Source: Ruminococcus sp. (GTDB lineage Bacteria > Bacillota > Clostridia > Oscillospirales > Ruminococcaceae). From it: 64,000 nucleotides of DNA. Below the pieces are notes generated by a model. The model was not told the DNA's origin. It was given only the letters and a program-made list of their open reading frames with translations, and did not search any database. Position 1 is the first letter of the stretch. Each line of letters opens with the position of its first letter. The position numbers and the translations under genes are program-made. Location of the stretch: contig JAJQCE010000010.1 of assembly GCA_021202895.1 (NCBI GenBank), positions 14,585 to 78,584 of the forward strand, in the 5' to 3' direction. Shown piece after piece: positions 52,129 to 60,471 of the stretch.

Positions 52129-53715
52129 ATGGCAACTAAAAAACCTGTTGTATTGGTAGTAATGGATGGAGTAGGCTTTTCAGTGACAGGTTTGGGAGAC
52201 GCCGTTACAGAGGCTAATACCCCTACTCTTGATATGCTTTTAAAGGACTATCCTCATACCTCTCTCAAAGCGCACGGCGACGCTGTAGGCTTGCCGTCGG
52301 ACGATGATATGGGAAATTCAGAGGTGGGGCATAACGCTTTAGGCTGCGGACAGATTTATTCGCAGGGAGCTAAGCTTGTAAACGAGTCTATCGAAAGCGG
52401 AAAGATGTTTTCCTCACAGACATGGAAAAATCTCACAAGCAATTGTATTGAAAAATCATCGACGCTTCACTTTATAGGTCTCCTTTCAGATGGAAATGTT
52501 CACTCGAATATTTCTCATTTGAAGATAATGATTAAGCGTGCAAAGGAAAGCGGAGTTTCAAAGGTCAGATGCCACATTCTGCTTGACGGACGAGATGTTC
52601 CCGCAACCTCCGGAATGACATATATTAAAGAGCTTGAGGACTGCCTCGCTTCACTTAACGATGAGAGCTTTGACGGCAAAATCGCTTCGGGCGGCGGCAG
52701 AATGAAAGTGACTATGGACAGGTATCAGGCTGATTGGAACATGGTTAAGTTAGGCTGGGATACTCACGTTAAAGGCGAGGGCAGAATGTTCTCGTCAGCA
52801 GAGGAAGCATATACCACGCTTCGTGAGGAAACGCAGGCGATAGATCAGGATTTGCCTCCTTTTGTTATCGCAAGCGATGGAGAACCCATTGGAAAGATAG
52901 TTGATAATGACAGTGTAATTCTCTTTAATTTCAGAGGCGACCGTGCAATCGAGCTTTCAATGGCGTTTGATGTTGAGGGCTTTGACAGCTTTGACAAGGG
53001 TGGATACGATCCTAAGGTTTTGTATGCGGGAATGCTTCAGTATGACGGAGATCTTAATCTTCCTAAGAGCTATCTTGTAGAGCCGCCTGAAATCACGAAT
53101 ACGCTTTCAGAGCTTTTGGTGAATAACGGTCTTGCAAGCTATGCTGTTTCTGAAACGCAGAAATACGGACACGTGACATATTTCTGGAACGGCAATAAGT
53201 CCGAGAAATTCTCTGAGGATCTGGAGGTTTGGAAAGAGATTCCGTCAGACAAGGTTTCCTTTGACGAGCGCCCGTGGATGAAGTCGGCGGAAATTACAGA
53301 TGATCTTATCGAGGCTATCAGGTCGGGTAAATACGATTTCCTGCGCTGCAACTATCCGAACGGCGACATGGTTGGACATACGGGAAGTATGGACGCTACT
53401 ATTGTAGGCGTTGAAGCGGTTGATCTGGGTCTTGCACGTCTGATAAAGATTTGCGATGAGTGCAACTGCACGCTTCTTGTTACTGCCGACCACGGAAATG
53501 CGGATGAAATGCTTGAGAAAAACAAAAAGGGCGAGATTCAGGTAAGAACCGCCCACTCGCTCAACCGTGTTCCGTTTGTAATTTGGGACAAGGAGGAGCG
53601 TCATGAAATTATAGATTCCGAGAGCAAAAAGTATGGTCTTGCGAATATCGCTCCGACTGTGGCTAAGCTGCTTGGTCTTGAAGCACCGGAGTGCTGGGAA
53701 GCTTCAATGATTTGA
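52129..53715 (+). CDS. gpmI: Phosphoglycerate mutase, cofactor-independent
   Basis: GpmI interconverts 3- and 2-phosphoglycerate using a metal pair and a phosphoserine. The 528-residue protein shows VVLVVMDGVGFS, the catalytic Ser in DDMGNSEVGHNALG near residue 65, HILLDGRDVPATSG, FNFRGDRAIELS, and the metal ligands in NYPNGDMVGHTG and TADHGNADEM. AAAGGAG precedes the ATG, 14 bases after tpiA. Confidence 0.96.
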   Translation: MATKKPVVLVVMDGVGFSVTGLGDAVTEANTPTLDMLLKDYPHTSLKAHGDAVGLPSDDDMGNSEVGHNALGCGQIYSQGAKLVNESIESGKMFSSQTWKNLTSNCIEKSSTLHFIGLLSDGNVHSNISHLKIMIKRAKESGVSKVRCHILLDGRDVPATSGMTYIKELEDCLASLNDESFDGKIASGGGRMKVTMDRYQADWNMVKLGWDTHVKGEGRMFSSAEEAYTTLREETQAIDQDLPPFVIASDGEPIGKIVDNDSVILFNFRGDRAIELSMAFDVEGFDSFDKGGYDPKVLYAGMLQYDGDLNLPKSYLVEPPEITNTLSELLVNNGLASYAVSETQKYGHVTYFWNGNKSEKFSEDLEVWKEIPSDKVSFDERPWMKSAEITDDLIEAIRSGKYDFLRCNYPNGDMVGHTGSMDATIVGVEAVDLGLARLIKICDECNCTLLVTADHGNADEMLEKNKKGEIQVRTAHSLNRVPFVIWDKEERHEIIDSESKKYGLANIAPTVAKLLGLEAPECWEASMI

Positions 53716-53723
53716 TAAAATGG

Positions 53724-53752
53724 ACGGCTGCTCGTGTAGGGTAGCCGTTTTT
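53724..53752 (+). terminator. Terminator of the glycolytic operon
   Basis: ACGGCT (53724-53729) / AGCCGT (53743-53748), followed by TTTTTT. Confidence 0.8.
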
Positions 53753-53828
53753 TATGCCGTTAAGCTTGCTCTGTGTGAAATCAGGCTTTGAAAGAGCCTT
53801 GCAGCTTTTGCATTTTTTTATTTTCTAA

Positions 53829-53870
53829 TAAACACAAGCGCCTGCTGGGGTTTGCAGGCACTTGTGTTTA
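53829..53870. terminator. Long hairpin between converging genes
   Basis: TAAACACAAG-C-GCCTGC pairs with GCAGGC-A-CTTGTGTTTA around an 8-base loop: about 16 pairs with one mismatch. It lies about 65 bases past the stop of the minus-strand lipoprotein gene and is probably its terminator. Confidence 0.75.
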
Positions 53871-53936
53871 TTTATCGAAGGTCTTTATAAAGTCGGATAA
53901 ACATTTTGCGAAATTTATCCGAACCTAAAAGTGTTT

Positions 53937-55358
53937 TTAGTCGGAATTTATAAACTCATGATACTCCTCGTTGAAGTCGGCAAGCTCAGAATCAATTGTG
54001 CTTGTATAGCTTTCTCTAAGCTGCGTCCATGTGTACTGTGAGCCGTCCTCGTCGGTGTACATAACCGCCGCATACAGGTAGGAAATTACAGCTTCCTTGG
54101 TGTCGTTTGTCGCAGCGTTGTCGTTTGAAAGTGTGTTTGAAATTCCGAAGCCAGGGTCGACAATGCGAACCCAGTTGTCAGACATATATTCTTCATATGC
54201 AACCTGATACATATCCTCTGTCCAGTATGGATTGGTGACAAAGAATTTTTCCTTTGCAACTTCCTTATAGGATTCATCAGTATTAGCAAGCTTTGCGCAC
54301 TCTAACCAGCACTTCATAGCTTCTGATTTTGTAGAGCCTGCTATCCACAAATAAGCGTCGGTTTCAACTGTGATGTAGGCGGCGTCTGCCTCAGGATCTC
54401 TCGGCATCGGAACCATTCCCCAGTTGTCGTCCTCGTCAGGTGTATGAGTTGTGCTTGAAGCCCACGGACCCATTGCGTAGAACAGGCAGTTTTCCTTGAA
54501 GCAGTCAGAGGTTTGACCGATCCACTCGCTGAGATATAAGCCGTTCTTCTGAATGTTGTAAAGAAGAGTTGAAGCGCGGTCAAAGTTTGCATTTGTAATG
54601 TTGTTTACATATTCGTCGTTTTCCTCATCGTACTCAACAATTGTTTCACCTGTTGAATAGAAAATGAAGTCTTGGAACCAACCGTTTACACCATAGCGAA
54701 TCTCGTCGCCCTCAGCATTGTTTACATAGTCTTCCATCATGTCGTACCATGCGTCCCAGTCCCATTCGCCTTCAAGATAAAGCTCATACGGATCGTCAAG
54801 AGCGTTTGCTTCGATAACGTCTTTGTCGTAGGTGAGAACCGAGTTCGCAACATATGTAATCGGGGCAACATAATGCTCACCCTTAAGAGTGAACTGCTCA
54901 GCCGTTTCAGCAACATCAGCCCATAGGTCGTCCTCAAAATCAACTATACTGTCAATTGGCTGGAACATTCCTTTAATGCAGTAGCTCGGATAGCACATTG
55001 ACGCTTCATACCAGAACATATCGGGAACATCGTTTGCCAAAACACGCTCCGCAAGAGTGTCAAACTTTGTCATAGATGTTGTCTGCTCATATGTGATAGT
55101 CCCCCCCTTTTTCTCAAAGAGCTCAAGCTCAGTACTCTTTTCCTCAGAGCCTGACGCAGGGTTTAAGTCAAAGTATGACAGCCAGAGAAGCTCAGATTCT
55201 GCACCTTCAGGAATCGCTTCGATAACATCTGTATCTTCAACCTCAACCTGCTGTTCGTATTCGCTTGAATCATCAGTCGAGCTGCTTCCGCACGCCGCTG
55301 CGCCAAATGCCATAGTTACAGCAAATGTGCCTGCTAAAATTCTTTTTAACGTTTGCAT
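53937..55358 (-). CDS. Sugar-type ABC transporter substrate-binding lipoprotein
   Basis: The 473-residue protein has a lipoprotein signal peptide with lipobox GAAACGSSS (Cys near residue 23), an acidic linker, and the fold of family 1 extracellular solute-binding proteins (WLSYFDLNPASG, DMFWYEASM, YGVNGWFQDFIFY, AMGPWAS, WGMVPMP). Trp- and Asp-rich pockets suggest a sugar or oligosaccharide. CGGAGG precedes the ATG at 55358. No permease or ATPase genes are near, so it must use transporter parts encoded elsewhere, or act as a sensor. Confidence 0.85.
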   Translation of the reverse strand: MQTLKRILAGTFAVTMAFGAAACGSSSTDDSSEYEQQVEVEDTDVIEAIPEGAESELLWLSYFDLNPASGSEEKSTELELFEKKGGTITYEQTTSMTKFDTLAERVLANDVPDMFWYEASMCYPSYCIKGMFQPIDSIVDFEDDLWADVAETAEQFTLKGEHYVAPITYVANSVLTYDKDVIEANALDDPYELYLEGEWDWDAWYDMMEDYVNNAEGDEIRYGVNGWFQDFIFYSTGETIVEYDEENDEYVNNITNANFDRASTLLYNIQKNGLYLSEWIGQTSDCFKENCLFYAMGPWASSTTHTPDEDDNWGMVPMPRDPEADAAYITVETDAYLWIAGSTKSEAMKCWLECAKLANTDESYKEVAKEKFFVTNPYWTEDMYQVAYEEYMSDNWVRIVDPGFGISNTLSNDNAATNDTKEAVISYLYAAVMYTDEDGSQYTWTQLRESYTSTIDSELADFNEEYHEFINSD

Positions 55359-55448
55359 AACAATTTACCTCCGTAAATATCTAACAAAATTATTATTTTT
55401 ACAAACTACCAAAGGATAAAATTTTACAATCATCCTTTCTCTAATTTT

Positions 55449-55491
55449 ATTATATCACATTCTTTTCAATTTGTCAATGAAAACGTTTAAC
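55449..55491 (-). promoter_or_regulatory. Promoter with LacI/CcpA-like operator before the lipoprotein gene
   Basis: Minus strand TTGACA (55477-55472), 17-base spacer, TATAAT (55454-55449). Directly upstream, TGAAAACGTTTAAC (55478-55491) matches 12 of 14 positions of the catabolite-type cre consensus and contains the palindrome AAACGTTT; a second AACGTT follows. Control by CcpA or by a LacI-family protein such as that at 60472 is an inference. Confidence 0.65.
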
Positions 55492-55587
55492 GTTATTGAC
55501 ATAAACAAATTTTTTTGTTAAACTTGCACAAATTACAACCTTAAAATTTGTGCCTAAAGACAATAAAATCTTGCCTTTTGAGTCTGT

Positions 55588-55944
55588 TCAAAGAGTTTTT
55601 TTCTCCGAAAGAGCTTTCATTCCCATGATTATAATAAATGCGCCAAAGATCTTTTTGGAGATTTCCGAATCTATTTTATTGAACAAAAAAGCTCCGAGAG
55701 CGGCAGTGAAAGTTCCTGCTATAAGCGCAGGAATAATATCTTTCCAGCATACCAGCTTTTGCCTGCTGTGAAGCCAGAGAGCGATAGCCGCACAGGGGAT
55801 AAAGAAAATTAGATTGATTCCCTGCGCTTCATTTTGCGCCATTCCAAGAAAAACGGTAAGATATAAAATTAAAAAGCTGCCGCCGCCAAGTCCCATAGCC
55901 GCCGCCGCACCTGCCGCTGTTGAAATTATTATTGTTGCCGCCAC
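55588..55944 (-). CDS. TSUP (TauE/SafE) permease, second half-size subunit
   Basis: This 118-residue membrane protein has about four helices and covers one repeat of the eight-helix TSUP family (AAMGLGGGSFLILYLTVFLG near the start, ALGAFLFNKI later). Full-length family members of about 250 residues have two such repeats. It follows the other half by 11 bases. A GTG start at 55944 is supported by AGGAGGA. The substrate is probably an anion such as sulfite or sulfonate, by family only. Confidence 0.8.
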   Translation of the reverse strand: MAATIIISTAAGAAAAMGLGGGSFLILYLTVFLGMAQNEAQGINLIFFIPCAAIALWLHSRQKLVCWKDIIPALIAGTFTAALGAFLFNKIDSEISKKIFGAFIIIMGMKALSEKKTL

Positions 55945-55955
55945 AGCCGTTCCTC

Positions 55956-56312
55956 CTACAAAATCATTCTGATACCGAAGTAAATCATTACTGCGCCAAA
56001 TAAGCGTTTGAGATTTTGAGGGGATAATTTTTTCATCAGAACACTGCCCAGACAGACGCCGATAATTCCTCCGGGAATGTACTTTGCCGCCTCTGAAAGG
56101 TCTATACTTCCTTGCTGAAAGTATACAAATGCGCTTACTATGGTCAGCGGAAGAGTTAGCGCAAGTGAGGTTGCGTGCGCTTTTTTAGTTTCAAGTCCTT
56201 CGTTTTCAAGCATCGGAACGGCAAGCATACCTCCTCCAGAGCCAAAAAGTCCGTTCGCCGCTCCACAAGCCGCTCCTGTCAAAGCAGATTTTGTTCTTGA
56301 GAAATCGCTCAT
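55956..56312 (-). CDS. TSUP (TauE/SafE) permease, first half-size subunit
   Basis: This 118-residue membrane protein has about four helices and carries the family motif GLFGSGGGMLAVPML near residue 22, with GGIIGVCLGSVLMKK later. Together with the next gene it equals one full TSUP transporter, so the two probably form a heteromer. AGGGAGAGTG precedes the ATG at 56312. Both frames have their own start and ribosome binding site, so a broken gene is unlikely. Confidence 0.8.
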   Translation of the reverse strand: MSDFSRTKSALTGAACGAANGLFGSGGGMLAVPMLENEGLETKKAHATSLALTLPLTIVSAFVYFQQGSIDLSEAAKYIPGGIIGVCLGSVLMKKLSPQNLKRLFGAVMIYFGIRMIL

Positions 56313-56401
56313 TTTAATTCACTCTCCCTGAAATAAAGGCTTCAGAAACGCCCTTTATTAAAAAAGCATTGACTTAAACAGGCGGTTTTATTCGCTTAAA
56401 C

Positions 56402-56431
56402 AAAAAAATCGCACCGCTTTTTACGGTGCGA
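56402..56431 (-). terminator. Terminator of the ffh-rpsP-khpA operon
   Basis: TCGCACCG (56431-56424 on the minus strand) / CGGTGCGA (56416-56409), followed by TTTTTTT. Confidence 0.92.
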
Positions 56432-56447
56432 AGCAAAGGGTACTGTT

Positions 56448-56681
56448 TTAGTCAATTTCAACCATGATCTTCTGGTCTACTCTTGTTGCGCCTGCTCTCA
56501 TAATAACACGGATAGCCTTGGCAATTCTGCCTTGCTTTCCGATTACTCTGCCCATGTCGGACTCTGCAACGTGGAGATGGTAAACAATAATGCCCTCTTC
56601 GTTTTCATCGTCAACAGTAACACTTACTGCGTCCTTGTCCTCAACAAGCTCTGTGGCAATGGTTTTCAGTAATTCCTCCAT
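56448..56681 (-). CDS. khpA: KH-domain RNA-binding protein KhpA
   Basis: The 77-residue single KH domain has the GxxG loop in RVIGKQGRIAKAIR. KhpA pairs with KhpB and affects cell division and RNA stability in Firmicutes. It follows rpsP by 44 bases, the usual place. The rimM and trmD genes that often follow are missing here, and a terminator ends the operon. Confidence 0.93.
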   Translation of the reverse strand: MEELLKTIATELVEDKDAVSVTVDDENEEGIIVYHLHVAESDMGRVIGKQGRIAKAIRVIMRAGATRVDQKIMVEID

Positions 56682-56725
56682 ACATAGTCATCCTTTCATT
56701 ATAAATTAAGCGTAAAAGTAAAGCG

Positions 56726-56968
56726 TCATATAGTACCGCTGTTCTTGAGAAGAGTCTTAACACGGTCTGTAGGCTGCGCTCCGTTGGCTATCCAAGACTT
56801 AACCTTTTCCTCGTCAACCTTGAAAACCTTTGGATTCTTTGTAGGATCATAGTATCCGATTTCCTCGATGCAACGACCATCTCTTGCGGATCTCGAGTCG
56901 GCAACTACGATTCTATAAAAAGGAGCTTTTTTTGCACCCATTCTTCTCAGTCTGATTTTAACTGCCAT
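56726..56968 (-). CDS. rpsP: 30S ribosomal protein S16
   Basis: The 80-residue protein matches S16 over its length: [43 protein letters not shown], and the C-terminal [24 protein letters not shown] precedes the ATG at 56968. Confidence 0.97.
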   Translation of the reverse strand: MAVKIRLRRMGAKKAPFYRIVVADSRSARDGRCIEEIGYYDPTKNPKVFKVDEEKVKSWIANGAQPTDRVKTLLKNSGTI

Positions 56969-57116
56969 TTCCTAATTCACCTCCATGCTTTAATCGCCTG
57001 ATTAAGAGCGAACGTTATATTTAAACCATTTGTTGAAAATATGGAATAAATCAAATTTTAAAGCTACTGTGTCAAAAAGCTTTAAAGCTTAAGCCGTTTA
57101 TGTCAAAAGGCGCACG

Positions 57117-58499
57117 TTATTTTATTCCGTTTCCGCCGTTTGAGTTCATGAGCTTCATAAGCTCGGCACGGTTCATTCTCTGCTTTTTGCCGTGAAGCTT
57201 GCCATTTCCGATTCCAAACTGCTTCATCATCTTTTTCATCTGCTCAAACTGTCTTAAAAGCTGATTGACGTCCGAAACCTGCGTGCCGCTGCCTGCGGCA
57301 ATTCTTCTCTTTCGCTTAGGGTCTATAATCGAGGGCTTCAGCCGCTCAAGCTTTGTCATAGACTGAATCATCGCTCTAGTCTTTTTAAGCTGAACCTCGC
57401 CCTGCTCAACCTGCTCGTCCGTCATATTGCCTGCTCCAGGAATCATGCCGACAATAGAGCGCACCGAACCCATTTTGTTAATCTGCTCCATATTTTCAAG
57501 CAAATCGTTCATGTCAAAGCCTTCCTGCGAAACCTTTTTAGCCATTCGCTCGGCATCCTTTTCGTCAATAGTCGCAGATGCCTTTTCAATAAGCGTGAGC
57601 ATATCGCCCATGCCTAAAATTCTTGAAGCCATTCGTTCAGGGTGGAACAACTCAAAGTCGTCAAGCTTTTCTCCCATTCCGACAAATTTTATAGGCTTTC
57701 CCGTAACCGAAAGCACCGACAGAGCCGCTCCGCCTCTTGTGTCTGAATCAAGCTTTGAAAGCAGTATGCTGTCAATTCCAAGCGCCTCGTCAAAGCTTGA
57801 CGCAACCTTAACTGCGTCTTGACCTATCATAGCGTCAACTACAAGCATAATCTCATGAGGCTGAGCAATTTCCTTGATGTCTACAAGCTCCTGCATAAGC
57901 TCCTTGTCAATGTGCAGACGTCCTGCTGTGTCGATAATAACAAGGTCGTTGCCATAGTCGGAAGCGTGCTTCAAGCCCTCTTTGACAATATCTCTGGGAT
58001 CAATCTGCCCCATTTCAAACACGGGAACCTCGGCTTTTTCGCCTACTATTTTAAGCTGTTCGATAGCCGCAGGACGGTATACGTCCGCCGCAATCAGAAG
58101 CGGTCTTTTCTGCTCTTTGTTTTTAAAATACCTCGCAAGCTTTGCGGCATGAGTGGTTTTTCCTGCGCCCTGAAGTCCGCACATCATTATAATGCACGGC
58201 GGTCTGTTAGGGAAATTTATCTTAGCGTTCGACTCGCCCATGAGAGCGATAAGCTCTTCGTTTACTATCTTTATAACCTGCTGAGCTGGAGTGAGGCTGG
58301 AAAGTACCTCTTCGCCTATGCTTCGCTCTGTGACCTTGTTTACAAATTCCTTGACAACCTTGTAGCTTACATCCGCTTCAAGGAGAGCCATCTTAACCTC
58401 GCGCATAGCCTCCTTAACATCGTCTTCGGTAAGCTTTCCGCGGTTTTTAAGCTTTTTAAATACGCCGCCAAGCTTTTGAGATAATCCTTCAAATGCCAC
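57117..58499 (-). CDS. ffh: Signal recognition particle protein Ffh
   Basis: Ffh binds 4.5S RNA and signal peptides for co-translational membrane targeting. The 460-residue protein has the N domain, the GTPase G domain (GLQGAGKTTHAAKLA, DVYRPAAIEQL, DTAGRL, SKLDSDTRGGAALS) and the Met-rich M domain (MTKLERLKPSIIDPKRKRRIAAGSG). The GTG start at 58499 follows GGGAGG. It lies 30 bases after ylxM. Confidence 0.97.
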   Translation of the reverse strand: MAFEGLSQKLGGVFKKLKNRGKLTEDDVKEAMREVKMALLEADVSYKVVKEFVNKVTERSIGEEVLSSLTPAQQVIKIVNEELIALMGESNAKINFPNRPPCIIMMCGLQGAGKTTHAAKLARYFKNKEQKRPLLIAADVYRPAAIEQLKIVGEKAEVPVFEMGQIDPRDIVKEGLKHASDYGNDLVIIDTAGRLHIDKELMQELVDIKEIAQPHEIMLVVDAMIGQDAVKVASSFDEALGIDSILLSKLDSDTRGGAALSVLSVTGKPIKFVGMGEKLDDFELFHPERMASRILGMGDMLTLIEKASATIDEKDAERMAKKVSQEGFDMNDLLENMEQINKMGSVRSIVGMIPGAGNMTDEQVEQGEVQLKKTRAMIQSMTKLERLKPSIIDPKRKRRIAAGSGTQVSDVNQLLRQFEQMKKMMKQFGIGNGKLHGKKQRMNRAELMKLMNSNGGNGIK

Positions 58500-58529
58500 A
58501 GCTTTCCCTCCCTTGCATGAACTTATATT

Positions 58530-58922
58530 TTATTCATAATCCTTGTTTTCATATTCTTCAATTTTGCTGTCTAAATTTTCAAGCAACACTATAACCTTGT
58601 CGGCAATGTTTTTCGCAAAGCTGACTTTGCGGCATTCTTCTAAAGCCTCGTATGCCTGAGCTTTAAATTCGTAAAGATCCTTTTTGTACTGCTCGTTCTG
58701 CTGCGCAAGTCCGAGAACATCGTCGTAATGCTCAAGCGCATCTTCTCCGTGCTTGAGAGCGTCGTGTACTCCCTGACGAGTGACATTGTACTGCTCGGCA
58801 ATTTCCGTAAGTGAAAGGTCATCATAATAGTACATTGACATCATTTCACGCTGACGTTCAGTCAAAAGATCGCCGTAAATATCGAGCAGGGTGCTTATAT
58901 AAAGATTTTTTGCTATTTCCAC
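58530..58922 (-). CDS. ylxM: YlxM-type helix-turn-helix protein of the SRP operon
   Basis: The GTG at 58922 follows AAAGAGGTGA; an in-frame TTG further up would start in front of that site. The 130-residue protein has the sigma-70 region 4-like helix-turn-helix (LTERQREMMSMYYYDDLSLTEIAEQYNVTRQGVHDAL) typical of YlxM/p13, with a long charged C-terminal helix. YlxM always accompanies ffh and modulates SRP, by family knowledge. Confidence 0.9.
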   Translation of the reverse strand: MEIAKNLYISTLLDIYGDLLTERQREMMSMYYYDDLSLTEIAEQYNVTRQGVHDALKHGEDALEHYDDVLGLAQQNEQYKKDLYEFKAQAYEALEECRKVSFAKNIADKVIVLLENLDSKIEEYENKDYE

Positions 58923-58969
58923 TGCGTTCACCTCTTTCAACGTAAAGCGCAAGCTCTTTACAATAATTT

Positions 58970-58998
58970 ATTATACATCAAGCAAAAAGACTTGTCAA
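58970..58998 (-). promoter_or_regulatory. Promoter of the ylxM-ffh-rpsP-khpA operon
   Basis: Minus strand TTGACA (58998-58993), 17-base spacer, TATAAT (58975-58970). Confidence 0.85.
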
Positions 58999-59237
58999 GT
59001 CCTTTTGACAAAACACATAAAAAATTTACAATTCGTCTGTTGATTTTGCATTTTACAGGCTAAAATTTTGTGAAGCCCTATAGAGATTACAAATATCGGA
59101 GTACAGCTTCGGTTCGATTTTCAAACAATTAAAATAAAAAATTTACAATTTGCATTGAAAGTCGATATAAATATATGATAAGATAGGTTTATTAAAATCT
59201 GCAAGTGGGAAAAGATAATATTTTGATGGGGGTTAAT

Positions 59238-60206
59238 ATGATAGAATTTAACTTAAAGAATGATAAATACTCCGCTAAGCTGCCAGCTATAGCTTTCGGA
59301 ACGGCAGGAATTGAACGTATGGACAATGACGAGCATTATTTTGAGCTTCTTGACGCATACTTTGACAACGGCGGCAGATGCTTAGACACCGCAAGGGTTT
59401 ACTGCGATTGGATTGACGGCGGAAAGGACGCTTCTGAAACGGTTATAGGAAGATGGCTTAACGAAAGAAAATGCCGTGATGAAATGCTTATCTGCACCAA
59501 GGGCGGACACCCAGTGATGGGGCATATGGATATGTCGCGTCTTAGCCGTGAGGATTTGGAATACGACCTTGAGCGTTCGTTAAAGTGTCTGGACGTTGAT
59601 TACGTTGACGTTTACTTTCTGCACCGTGACGATGAGCGTATTCCTGTAAGCGAAATAATGCCTATATTGAATGATTTTTATCAGAGCGGCAGGGTTCATT
59701 TTTTAGGTGCGTCAAACTGGACATCGGCAAGAATTGAAGAGGCGAACAGGTTTGCGCTTGAAAACGGTATGGAGCCGTTCAGAGTAAGTGAGATAAACTA
59801 CAGTCTTGCGCATTGCAGCACGGATACCTTTGGAGATCCTACCGTTGTATGTATGAATTTGCGTGAGTTCAAGTGGTATCAGAGAAATGAATTTCCCGTT
59901 ATGGCATATTGTCCGCAGGCAAAGGGCTTTTTTGTCAAGCTTGCAAGGGGCGAAAGTATGAAGCGCATGGCTGAGGGGCAGTTTACAAGCACAGCAAATT
60001 TAGCAAGGCTTGCAAGAGTAAAGCAGCTAAGCGAGCGTGACGGTATTTCACCTGCCGTAATTCCGCTTGGATATTTAAACAGTCAGCCATTTTTTGTCTG
60101 CTCGGTAATTTCAGCCTCAAAAGCCGTGCAGATTGAGGAAAATATGCAGGCTCAGGATTTAAAATTCGATCATAAGACAATTGCGTTTTTAGAAAATGTT
60201 TTGTAA
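59238..60206 (+). CDS. Aldo/keto reductase
   Basis: The ATG at 59238 follows GGGGG; in-frame starts upstream precede that site. The 322-residue TIM-barrel protein has the AKR tetrad: Asp in CLDTARVY, the Tyr of the same motif, Lys in ICTKGG, and His in YFLHRDD. Binding of NADPH is expected near the C-terminus. Its substrate is unknown. The gene stands alone between a terminator and the LacI regulator, which might control it. Confidence 0.85.
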   Translation: MIEFNLKNDKYSAKLPAIAFGTAGIERMDNDEHYFELLDAYFDNGGRCLDTARVYCDWIDGGKDASETVIGRWLNERKCRDEMLICTKGGHPVMGHMDMSRLSREDLEYDLERSLKCLDVDYVDVYFLHRDDERIPVSEIMPILNDFYQSGRVHFLGASNWTSARIEEANRFALENGMEPFRVSEINYSLAHCSTDTFGDPTVVCMNLREFKWYQRNEFPVMAYCPQAKGFFVKLARGESMKRMAEGQFTSTANLARLARVKQLSERDGISPAVIPLGYLNSQPFFVCSVISASKAVQIEENMQAQDLKFDHKTIAFLENVL

Positions 60207-60220
60207 AAATAAACAATGTG

Positions 60221-60249
60221 CGAACCGAGAAATTTCTCGGTTCGTTTTT
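60221..60249 (+). terminator. Terminator after the aldo/keto reductase gene
   Basis: CGAACCGAGAAA (60221-60232) is followed directly by its reverse complement (60233-60244), then TTTTT. Confidence 0.92.
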
Positions 60250-60392
60250 AATGAACATTTTTGAGATTTTTTCTACTAGATAAGGACAAGAGGTCAAAGC
60301 GTTTGTATGATAACAAGGAGAGGAAAGCCCTGACTTGTCTAGGCTTTTGTATAGTAATTTTTAGCTTTTAGTTTGATTTTTTGCAGAGAAAT

Positions 60393-60434
60393 ACCCTTTT
60401 AGGGTTTGACAGTGAAAAGAAAGTGTGCTATAAT
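60393..60434 (+). promoter_or_regulatory. Promoter of the LacI-family gene with a small inverted repeat
   Basis: TTGACA (60406-60411), 17-base spacer, TATAAT (60429-60434). ACCCT-TTT-AGGGT (60393-60405) touches the -35 box and may be an operator. Confidence 0.75.
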
Positions 60435-60471
60435 AAATAACACAAATAAGCTTGAAAGGACAGGAATCTAT

